Shown here piece after piece: positions 3,674 through 9,232 of a stretch of DNA of 9,232 nt. A program made the position numbers and the translations under genes. The stretch comes from SAR324 cluster bacterium (lineage in GTDB: Bacteria > SAR324 > JACQKK01). The notes beneath the pieces were generated by a model. It saw only the letters and a list, made by a program, of their open reading frames with translations. It made no database searches and was not told where the DNA came from. The stretch is taken from contig JACZVE010000091.1 of the NCBI GenBank assembly GCA_022572825.1, positions 1 through 9,232 on the forward strand, in the 5' to 3' direction. The stretch's first letter is position 1, and every line of letters starts with the position of its first letter.

Positions 3674-5928
3674 GATAACGTGTGCAGTTGGCAGTCGGGG
3701 AAGACGGAACGCGCCCGTTCGGCCTGCGTCGGCTCGTTCGTGAACAGGATCAGCTGCCAGCCCGTTTCCTCCAGAAATCCCTTCAGGTATTGCAGGGTTT
3801 CCAATTGCCGCTCCGGATCGAGAAACGCGAACGGCTCGTCCAGACATAGCAAGGCGAAGCGCCCCTGACGCTCCCGACGCGCCATTTCCAGGCGTAGCGC
3901 GAGGTACAACAGGTGCTGAGCGCCGCTGGAGAGGTGTTCGACGGGCCGGCTGTAACCGTGGCGGTCCAAGGCCCGGATGTCTTCGGTCCGCAACGCGGCG
4001 ATGTCCACTGCCGCCTGCCGGGTCTCCTCCACCCCGCTCAGCCTGGCGAAGGTCTGCGCTACGCCGGCGGACAGATCGGCCAGCACGGCGCTTTCGTCCG
4101 CGGCGACCTCGCGGAACAGTTCCAGCGCCCGCTCGGCGGCGCGGCGGTCGAATTCCAGGGCCGCGAGCTCAACGTCGATTTGCCGCAGCCGCTCCCCCAA
4201 GTCTGCAATTTCATCCGGCAGATTCCCCAGCCGGCCGACCAGCCGTTCCGAAGTGCCGTGGCTGGCGCGATCCAGAGCGTGGTGCTCTTCCTCCAGCTTC
4301 TCCAACTCGGTGCGCGCAGCCTCCAGCCGCTCCCGCAGGGCGCTCCGCTCGGCCTCCGCGAGGCCCTGGGACGGGACGCTGTCCGCCCGCAGCGCTTCCA
4401 GGCGACCTTCGGCGTGGGCGCGAAGCTGAAACCCATCGGCGAGCGCGGCGTCGCGCAAGGCCGCCTCCAGCCGCCCGTAGGCCTCCCCAAGCTGCTGCTG
4501 AACGCGGCGGTATTCCCCCAGCTTGTCGCGGTACTCGTCCCGGCTGCCCACCAGCATGGCGGCCAGCCAGTCCCGCAAGGCGGCAGCGGCGCTCTCGCTT
4601 TCCTCGCGGTGCAACGTCTGCTCCCGCTCCAGCTCCGCCACTCGCGCCTGCTGTGCCCCAGTTGCCTGGGATTTCTCGCCATGGTCCGCCTCCAGCCGCT
4701 CCAGCTCGGCCTGCAGCTGGGCGAGCGCGGTCGTGAGCCCGGTCAGGGTCTGGCTTTCGTAGACGGCCTGGGCGCGGCCGTAGAGGTGAGTTCCGCCCAG
4801 CAGGTTGCGCCAGTGGTCCTTTAAGGTGCGCTTCAGGCGCCACTCGTCCAGCCAGCCCGGCAAATAGATGGACGAGACCGCCGCAAGGAGCGCGGCGGCC
4901 AGCACGCTCCATCCCCACACCGTCGCACCCAAGAGGTGCATTGCCGCCAGGCCGGAGAGAAACAGCAACAGAGCCGCTACGCCCCGCATCAGCTGCCTGG
5001 TCAATTTGCCGTCATCGTAGGCAGCCAGCCGGCCCTGCAGCGCTTCCACACCGCCGCGCCACTGGCCCCGGGCCGCCAGCTCGCCCGCGAGGGCGGCGAG
5101 TTCCGCACGCAGCGCGTCCAGCCGCCTCTGCTCTGCCCGCAGCGCCTCTTCCGCGCCGATGCGCTTCGCCTCGCTGGCCCGGCTCCGCCGTTCCAGGTCG
5201 TCCAGCTCGCCCGTGCGCTCCTGAGCCAGGTGGGGCCAGTTTTGTTGTGCTTGCTCCAGTGCGGCAATCTCGTCCAGCAGTGACAGGTGGCTTTTCAGCC
5301 GGCCGCCCTCGGCGATTTGCTCCTGCCGGGCAACCTGCGCTGCCAGCTCCGCCTCCGATTCCCGCAGCGCATCCCGCCGCGCCTCCAGCGCCTGCAGCCC
5401 GCCGCGGGCGGCCTCTTGGGTGTCCAGCGCGGACAGGATCTCATCCCGCTGGGCCGTGAGGGTATCCAGGCGCGATTCGGCCTCCTCCCGTTGCCGTTCC
5501 AGCCGCGATCGTTCCCGCATGTGGGCGTAGGTGCCCTTTTCGGAAGCGAGGCGCTCGAAGGTTTCCATCAGGTTGCGGGGGTCGATGCCCCCCGTGAAAA
5601 GGTTCTTCCTGACGGCGGCCAGCCAGTCACCGTCAAAATCTACCTGCACGTTTCCGGAGGACACGGCGAACAGGTTCATGAACTCGCCGTCGCTCATATC
5701 CGGCGGCTCGCCGCTCCAGTCCAGGCGCACGTCCGTGTCGTCCCCATAGCGCGCGTACAAGGCCCTGACGCGGCCGCGCCGCTCCGGGTGGAAGGTATGG
5801 ATGCGGATGGCATCGAACAGCGTGCTCTTGCCGCTTTGATTGGCGCCGCCGAATACGGTGACCGCGCCCACGGCGAAGCTGCGATCGGCAAACGCGCCGA
5901 AGCGCTTGATGTGGATCGCCCTCAGCAT
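3670..5928 (-). CDS. Rad50/SbcC-like coiled-coil ATPase of the YhaN type, with a central membrane hairpin
   Basis: Predicted partner ATPase of the upstream nuclease-like protein in DNA-end processing. Walker A is G28-ANQS-GKS (28-35) after an N-terminal strand typical of SMC-like ATPases (LRAIHIKRFGAFADR). Long Ala/Glu/Leu/Arg coiled coils span about 125-305 and 395-605. The signature motif LSSG is at 666-669, Walker B ALLCLDEP (D697, E698) and D-loop FLD at 702-704. Asn731 in LFTNEP sits about where the switch histidine is usual. Two hydrophobic segments (about 316-335 and 338-357) sit between the coiled coils; the only cysteines are C695 and C746, so there is no CxxC zinc hook. As I recall, Bacillus YhaN also has a central membrane part and pairs with YhaO, but is longer (about 960). 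The 752-residue length is shorter than SbcC (about 1050). The start ATG (5928) lies 4 nt after the stop of the upstream gene, so translation is probably coupled. Exact biological role is unproven. Confidence 0.85.
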   Translation of the reverse strand: MLRAIHIKRFGAFADRSFAVGAVTVFGGANQSGKSTLFDAIRIHTFHPERRGRVRALYARYGDDTDVRLDWSGEPPDMSDGEFMNLFAVSSGNVQVDFDGDWLAAVRKNLFTGGIDPRNLMETFERLASEKGTYAHMRERSRLERQREEAESRLDTLTAQRDEILSALDTQEAARGGLQALEARRDALRESEAELAAQVARQEQIAEGGRLKSHLSLLDEIAALEQAQQNWPHLAQERTGELDDLERRSRASEAKRIGAEEALRAEQRRLDALRAELAALAGELAARGQWRGGVEALQGRLAAYDDGKLTRQLMRGVAALLLFLSGLAAMHLLGATVWGWSVLAAALLAAVSSIYLPGWLDEWRLKRTLKDHWRNLLGGTHLYGRAQAVYESQTLTGLTTALAQLQAELERLEADHGEKSQATGAQQARVAELEREQTLHREESESAAAALRDWLAAMLVGSRDEYRDKLGEYRRVQQQLGEAYGRLEAALRDAALADGFQLRAHAEGRLEALRADSVPSQGLAEAERSALRERLEAARTELEKLEEEHHALDRASHGTSERLVGRLGNLPDEIADLGERLRQIDVELAALEFDRRAAERALELFREVAADESAVLADLSAGVAQTFARLSGVEETRQAAVDIAALRTEDIRALDRHGYSRPVEHLSSGAQHLLYLALRLEMARRERQGRFALLCLDEPFAFLDPERQLETLQYLKGFLEETGWQLILFTNEPTQAERARSVFPDCQLHTLS

Positions 5929-5932
5929 GCCC

Positions 5933-7063
5933 TTACTGCTCCGCCAGGCGCTGGTGAATCTGCTCCAGACTCAGGCGGCGCACCCGTTCCAGCAGCGCCA
6001 CCTCCGCCTCGTCGCCCGCTGCCAGGGCCTCGGCGTGCCGTCGCCGCCAGCCGGCGTAGAAGGAGCGCACGAGGGGGTGTCCGCGCAGCCGTTCGGCCTC
6101 GACGACCTCATCATCCGCCACTTCGAAGCGCCGGAACATTCGCGACCCCCTTCTCTCCAGGGAACGCCGCAGGCTGTCCACCGCTGTGCGCGCCTCGACG
6201 AAGCCGCCCAGCTCAAGGCGAATCCAGTCCTGCGGGCCCTGCTGCTCCCCCAGGGCTTGCAGGAGCGCCTTCGCATTGTCGTGGGCCAGGGGGGCGCCCT
6301 GCTCGTCCAGCGGCACGGTCAGTGCGCGGTAGGTGCCCGCCGCGGCGATATCGACGGCCTCCACCCGCACGCCATCATCGTCCAGCACCACCAGCGAGGC
6401 GCGGCGCGGCCCCGTCTCGCCACGCCGCCACACGCGGGCGGAGCCTGGATAATGGGCCAGACACTCCCCGAAGCGAGCCTCGCCACGGACGTGAATGTGA
6501 CCCAGGGCCGCATAGTGCAGCCCGAGACGGGTGAACAGATCCGGGTCGATGACGGCGTGCTCGCTTTCGGCACTCTCGCCGGTGTAGCTCATCCCGTTGA
6601 CCACGCCGTGCAGCATGCCCACCCGCCAGCGCCGCTCGCGGGGCGGCAAGGCCCAGTCCGGATAATCGCCGTAACCCCGCCGGAACGGCACGGCGAGGAC
6701 TTCCACGTCCAATCCCCTCGGCAGGTGCAGGGTGTAGGGCGCCTCCACAAGCAGCCGCAGGGACGAACCCGGCTCGTCGACCGCGAGCGGCCCGAGATCG
6801 GCCAGGGATTTGCCGCCGGAGAGCTCGTGGTTGCCGGGAATCATCAGCACCGGAACCTCGCCCAACTCCCGCAGGTGCGCCCGAAAGTCATCGGCCAGGG
6901 CCATCAGGTCGGCGTGGGTATCGAACACGTCGCCGCAGAGCAGCCAGGCGTCCGCGCCCAGGCGGCGGCAATGGTAGACCAGCTCTTCCAGCACGGTCAG
7001 GCTGTAGTCGCGTTCGGAGCGGGACAGATGAAGATCGGCGGCGTGAAAGAGCTTGATGGCCAT
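5933..7063 (-). CDS. Metallophosphoesterase / DNA exonuclease, SbcD-Mre11-YhaO-like
   Basis: Predicted Mn-dependent nuclease of the calcineurin-like phosphoesterase superfamily. All metal-binding motifs are present: HAADLH (D10, H12), GDVFD (D45, D48), PGNHE (N78, H79), LHG (H152) and GHIH (H189, H191). The C-terminal third (about 245-376) is a charged, helical capping or ATPase-binding region ending in ERVRRLSLEQIHQRLAEQ. At 376 residues it fits SbcD/YhaO lengths. I chose the ATG at 7063 because AGGGAG lies 6 nt upstream and the protein then begins directly at the first strand (MAIKLFHAADLH); an ATG nine codons upstream (7090) is also open but lacks a clear ribosome site. It is the first gene of an operon with the Rad50-like ATPase, matching Mre11-Rad50, SbcD-SbcC and YhaO-YhaN pairs. 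Which substrate it cuts cannot be read here. Confidence 0.88.
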   Translation of the reverse strand: MAIKLFHAADLHLSRSERDYSLTVLEELVYHCRRLGADAWLLCGDVFDTHADLMALADDFRAHLRELGEVPVLMIPGNHELSGGKSLADLGPLAVDEPGSSLRLLVEAPYTLHLPRGLDVEVLAVPFRRGYGDYPDWALPPRERRWRVGMLHGVVNGMSYTGESAESEHAVIDPDLFTRLGLHYAALGHIHVRGEARFGECLAHYPGSARVWRRGETGPRRASLVVLDDDGVRVEAVDIAAAGTYRALTVPLDEQGAPLAHDNAKALLQALGEQQGPQDWIRLELGGFVEARTAVDSLRRSLERRGSRMFRRFEVADDEVVEAERLRGHPLVRSFYAGWRRRHAEALAAGDEAEVALLERVRRLSLEQIHQRLAEQ

Positions 7064-7116
7064 ACACCACTCCCTGTGGCTGGTACTCACGGCTCATTGC
7101 GCGCGTACCGGCAACG

Positions 7117-7122
7117 AGTATA
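7117..7122 (-). promoter_or_regulatory. Candidate -10 box for the nuclease-ATPase operon
   Basis: On the minus strand TATACT (5 of 6 to the -10 consensus) lies about 54 bp upstream of the start ATG at 7063. The hexamer 17 bp further upstream (CCCCTG) is a poor -35, so activity would need an activator or a different sigma factor. Confidence 0.35.
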
Positions 7123-7337
7123 CAGTAGGATCGACGGGGCAGGGGGCGCCGTCATCCATTTATTTCCAAGACGGATACGACTTCGTCACTCGTGACCCGC
7201 CAGAGGCATTAAATCATAAAATCACAGCCTATCTCATACGACTTTGTTCGATCTAACCGCAGATGGACACAAATAAGAATTATATGCCTACACCCTTGGC
7301 TCCACCCATTTGATGTAGTAATGCCGTCGTGTCGGAA

Positions 7338-7410
7338 CCCCTCCGCCCGATACATGGGCGGGGAGGGGGAGCATCGCTTCAATGGAAAGCGATGCCAAAG
7401 GGCGGAGGTG
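7338..7410. repeat. G/C palindromic intergenic repeat, copy 1 (upstream of aminotransferase)
   Basis: CCCCTCCGCCC (7338-7348) pairs with GGGCGG-GG-AGGGG (7356-7368) as an 11-bp stem with a 2-nt bulge. GCATCGCTT (7371-7379) pairs perfectly with AAGCGATGC (7387-7395). GGGCGGAGG (7400-7408) can instead pair with CCTCCGCCC (7340-7348), so alternative folds exist. The arrangement and the AGCA..CGC and AGGGCGG blocks match the element at 8702-8785 in the same orientation. Confidence 0.6.
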
Positions 7411-7465
7411 GGGCAGTAGATCCACGCGCCGTCCAGTGCGCTCAGCCTTTCACGTCGATTCCTTC

Positions 7466-7496
7466 GCCCAGCGTGTCCCATGCCCAGCGTGTCCCA
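7466..7496 (+). repeat. Tandem duplication across the aminotransferase start codon
   Basis: GCCCAGCGTGTCCCA occurs twice in a row at 7466-7480 and 7482-7496 (period 16). The junction creates the ATG at 7480. No Shine-Dalgarno sequence precedes it. The duplication may have moved or created the start; GTG at 7489 is an in-frame alternative three codons downstream. Confidence 0.6.
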
Positions 7497-8682
7497 CCGC
7501 ACCCAGAACCTCGGCACGGAGCACGCCTTCGTCGTATTGGCCGAGGTGAACAAGCTGATCGCCGAGGGGCGCGATATTCGCAGCTTCGCCATCGGCCAAC
7601 CGGATTTCGTCACCCCCGGCAACATCATCGAAGCGGCCAAGCGCGCCATGGACGCCGGGCACACCGGCTACACGGCCTCCGCCGGCATCCCCGAGCTGCG
7701 CCGGGCCGTGGCGGACTATCTGCTGCGCTCCCGCGACATCGGCTACGACGCGGAAGACATCACGGTGGCAAACGGCGCCAAGCCGTTCATCCTATACACC
7801 CTCATGGCCGTCACCGACCACGGCGCGGGCCACGAGGTGCTGTACCCCACCCCCGGCTTTCCCATCTACGAGAGCCAGATCATCGCCTGCGGCGCGGTGC
7901 CCGTGCCCTTGCCGCTGGTGGAGCGGGAGGCCTTCGGCTTCGACCTGGAGGTCCTGAAGGCCAAGCTGAACCCGCGCACGCGGCTGCTGATGCTCAACTC
8001 GCCGCACAACCCGACCGGCCGCACGCTGACCCGCGAGGAGCTGGCCGCCGTCGCCGACGTGCTGCGGGACTATCCCGAGTGCTGGGTGTTCTCCGACGAG
8101 GTGTACTCCGCCATGGTGCACGACGGCGCGTTCGCCTCCATCGCTTCGCTGCCGGGCATGGCCGAGCGCACGGTGCTGCTCGATGGCGCCTCCAAGAGCT
8201 ACGCCATGACCGGCTGGCGGCTGGGCTATGCCGCCAACCGCGCCCTGGCGCCGTATTTCTCCTCCTGGATGACCAACACCGATTCCTGCGCCGGCTCCAT
8301 CACCCAGTGGGCCGGGGTCGAGGCCCTCACCGGCCCGCAGGAAGAACACCTCCGCATGATGGAGAGCTTCACCCGCCGCCGCAACCTGATCTGCGAGGGC
8401 CTCAACACCCTGGAAGGGCTTCATACCCTCCGGCCGGGCGGCGCCTTCTACGTGTGGCCCAACGTCAGCGAGCTGTGCGCGATGACCGGCGTGGACAGCG
8501 GCGAGGCGCTGCGCAAGCGCTGGCTCTATGAGGCGAACGTGGCCGTGCTGGCGGACAGCCAGTTCGGCACGCCCGTTCCCGGCGAAGGACACCACGTGCG
8601 GTTTTCCTACGCCACCTCGGAGGAGAACATCGAGCAAGGCCTGGAGCGCCTGCGGAAGTGGATCAGGGAGGCGAAGGGGTAG
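7480..8682 (+). CDS. Class I PLP-dependent aminotransferase (aspartate aminotransferase-like, subgroup Ib type)
   Basis: Predicted to transfer an amino group between an amino acid (probably aspartate or an aromatic/prephenate-type substrate) and 2-oxoglutarate in the cytoplasm. Fold-type I landmarks are complete: substrate-side GQPDF (39-43), GYTASAGIPELR (63-74), NGAKP (98-102), PTPGFPIY (123-130), NSPHNPTG (173-180, N177), SDEVYS (205-210, D206 and Y209 contacting PLP), the Schiff-base lysine K239 in DGASKSYAMTGWRLGY, and VRFSYA (R374, alpha-carboxylate binding). The 400-residue length is normal for the family. K101 in the GAK block is where thermophile-type enzymes place a substrate-selecting lysine, but the exact substrate cannot be fixed from sequence. 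The start lies in a tandem duplication with no clear ribosome site. It is a single gene, divergent from the nuclease operon, with related palindromic repeats on both sides. Confidence 0.9.
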   Translation: MPSVSHRTQNLGTEHAFVVLAEVNKLIAEGRDIRSFAIGQPDFVTPGNIIEAAKRAMDAGHTGYTASAGIPELRRAVADYLLRSRDIGYDAEDITVANGAKPFILYTLMAVTDHGAGHEVLYPTPGFPIYESQIIACGAVPVPLPLVEREAFGFDLEVLKAKLNPRTRLLMLNSPHNPTGRTLTREELAAVADVLRDYPECWVFSDEVYSAMVHDGAFASIASLPGMAERTVLLDGASKSYAMTGWRLGYAANRALAPYFSSWMTNTDSCAGSITQWAGVEALTGPQEEHLRMMESFTRRRNLICEGLNTLEGLHTLRPGGAFYVWPNVSELCAMTGVDSGEALRKRWLYEANVAVLADSQFGTPVPGEGHHVRFSYATSEENIEQGLERLRKWIREAKG

Positions 8683-8701
8683 TGGGGTAACCGGCGTCTG
8701 A

Positions 8702-8785
8702 ACCTCACCCCCCAGGCCCCCTCTCCCGCGGGAGAGGGGGAGCAGCGCGCGACTCGCAGGCGATACCGCAGGGCGGGGGTGAGGT
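8702..8785. repeat. G/C palindromic intergenic repeat, copy 2 (downstream of aminotransferase)
   Basis: The outer arms ACCTCACCCCC (8702-8712) and GGGGGTGAGGT (8775-8785) are perfect 11-bp inverted repeats. Inside is a 24-bp perfect palindrome (8717-8740) of 12-bp arms, CCCCCTCTCCCG and its complement. It starts 19 bp after the aminotransferase stop and could serve as a transcription barrier on either strand. Such CCTCTCCC/GGGAGAGG elements are common between genes in many proteobacteria. A 36-base block (8741-8776) aligns without gaps to 7370-7405 at 25 of 36 positions by hand count. Confidence 0.75.
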
Positions 8786-9053
8786 GTATTTCCGCCGCGC
8801 CAAGCAGCCTGGGCTGAAGCGCCTTTACCTGGGCAGCTTGGCGGGCTTCGCGGAGCGCAAGTCCGGGGAGGTCACGACGCTCCTGGAAGCTCTGCTGGCC
8901 GACCCGGATGTGACCGTGCGCCACGCGGCGGTGGGTCTGGCGGCCCGGCTGCACTCCTCGCCGCGCCTTCAGGCCGTCCTGCAAGAGCGCCTCTCCCTGG
9001 AGCCGGATGCCGACCTGCGCGCCGCCCTGAGGCGAACGCTTGCCGGCAACTGA
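8784..9053 (+). CDS. Short HEAT-like repeat ORF, possibly a 5'-truncated remnant
   Basis: An 89-residue frame with protein-like composition. LLEALLADPDVTVRHAAVGL (about 33-52) looks like a HEAT or PBS-lyase-type helical repeat (a loop with DPD followed by VR.AA), and a second helix pair follows (LQAVLQERLSLEPDADLRAA, about 62-81). HEAT repeats are protein-binding scaffolds; no catalytic motif is present. The only start is a GTG at 8784 lying in the last bases of the palindromic repeat, and the frame stays open upstream through the repeat to a stop at 8688 without an ATG. The ORF may therefore be the C-terminal remnant of a longer HEAT protein whose 5' part was lost where the repeat now sits. 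It could also be a genuine small protein with an SD-like GGGTGAG. Function unknown. Confidence 0.42.
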   Translation: MYFRRAKQPGLKRLYLGSLAGFAERKSGEVTTLLEALLADPDVTVRHAAVGLAARLHSSPRLQAVLQERLSLEPDADLRAALRRTLAGN

Positions 9054-9232
9054 GGCCCTGTCCGATTTAAGGGCGCGGCATGCAGTACGCCTACGGGATC
9101 GGGGCCTGGACTTCCCTCCATTCGTCAATCAGCATTGATACCGTCGTTTTTTTCCACAGATTGCGCGGATTGCGCCGATTATTTCAAATTAGGCCCTTCA
9201 TTTCAGCGGGTTGAATCCTGAACGGGGAATGC
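9054..9232. other. 3' edge intergenic stretch with short period-9 repeat
   Basis: No gene is supported here. A T-run (9147-9153) precedes CCACAGATT, and GATTGCGC occurs at 9159-9166 and 9168-9175 with a third GATT at 9177. This is the style of the ACAGATT-type degenerate interspersed repeats of proteobacterial intergenic DNA and resembles the AT-rich block near 7256. No stem was seen before the T-run, so it is not called a terminator. Confidence 0.45.

Larger units (their letters stand above)
7064..7479. other. Divergent intergenic region (416 bp), no supportable gene
   Basis: It lies between the minus-strand nuclease operon and the plus-strand aminotransferase. It contains a candidate operon promoter, the near-repeat ATACGACTTCGT (7175-7186) / ATACGACTTTGT (7236-7247), a 5-bp dyad GTCAC-TC-GTGAC (7185-7196), an AT-rich stretch near 7210-7315, and a palindromic repeat element at 7338-7410. 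The AT-rich part includes CCGCAGATGGACACAAATAA, resembling degenerate interspersed CCACAGATT-type repeats. No convincing aminotransferase promoter was recognised. Confidence 0.6.

Noticed and set aside
3913..4824. 303-codon plus-strand frame inside the ATPase gene
   Set aside because: Antisense shadow of a GC-rich coiled-coil gene; low-complexity Gln/Leu/Pro-rich translation with no motif, overlapping a gene with complete ATPase motifs.
3670..5928. Classical SbcC with zinc hook
   Set aside because: Only two cysteines, both in the C-terminal ATPase part, no CxxC between the coiled coils, and two hydrophobic segments occupy the middle of the protein.
5287..7195. Long plus-strand frames of 415 and 451 codons across the ATPase and nuclease genes
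   Set aside because: Antisense to two genes with full catalytic motifs; the translations are Pro/Ala/Arg-rich without recognisable domains and have no ribosome sites.
7329..8531. A second 400-codon plus-strand frame overlapping the aminotransferase
   Set aside because: Another reading frame of the same DNA, rich in Arg/Gly/His/Pro and without motifs; the aminotransferase frame has all PLP-enzyme residues.
8607..9128. 173-codon minus-strand frame at the 3' end
   Set aside because: It runs through the palindromic repeat and the aminotransferase 3' end, is Arg/Gly/Gln-rich and has no motif; the HEAT-like plus-strand frame in the same DNA is more protein-like.

Overview
The window is GC-rich, with strong G/C at third codon positions, dense G/C palindromes in the gaps and few AT-rich stretches. 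This, together with the gene types, suggests a Gram-negative, probably proteobacterial, chromosome. The genus cannot be read from the sequence. One gene (cfpA-like) belongs to a family I know from spirochaetes, so a high-GC spirochaete is a less favoured alternative. No tRNA, rRNA, CRISPR array, transposase or phage gene was seen.

Layout. (1) 1-2376, minus strand: a 617-residue homologue of the spirochaetal cytoplasmic filament protein CfpA, followed after an 84-bp gap holding a perfect hairpin by an unrecognised gene that runs off the window edge. (2) 2377-2963: a 587-bp divergent intergenic region with inverted repeats, two overlapping 8-bp stems that could form a pseudoknot, and a good sigma70-type promoter. 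(3) 2964-3431, plus strand: a peroxiredoxin of the AhpE/AhpC-TSA type. Its peroxidatic cysteine codon is an in-frame TGA, followed at the right distance by a hairpin fitting the bacterial SECIS pattern, so it is very probably a selenoprotein. (4) 7063 down to 3670, minus strand: a two-gene operon of an SbcD/YhaO-like metallophosphoesterase and a Rad50/SbcC-like ATPase of the YhaN type. The ATPase has a hydrophobic membrane hairpin and no zinc hook. (5) 7480-8682, plus strand: a class I PLP-dependent aminotransferase, flanked on both sides by members of one palindromic repeat family. (6) 8784-9053: a short HEAT-like ORF whose only usable start lies inside the downstream repeat; it may be a gene remnant.

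How they fit together: CfpA-like protein and its neighbour probably form one cytoskeletal or cell-shape unit. The nuclease-like and ATPase genes form a DNA-end-processing pair. The selenoperoxiredoxin is a stand-alone peroxide-detoxification gene and implies that the genome carries selA, selB, selC and selD elsewhere. The most notable points are the UGA-encoded selenocysteine, which ordinary gene calling would cut to a 104-codon fragment, and a CfpA filament protein in what looks like a non-spirochaete.
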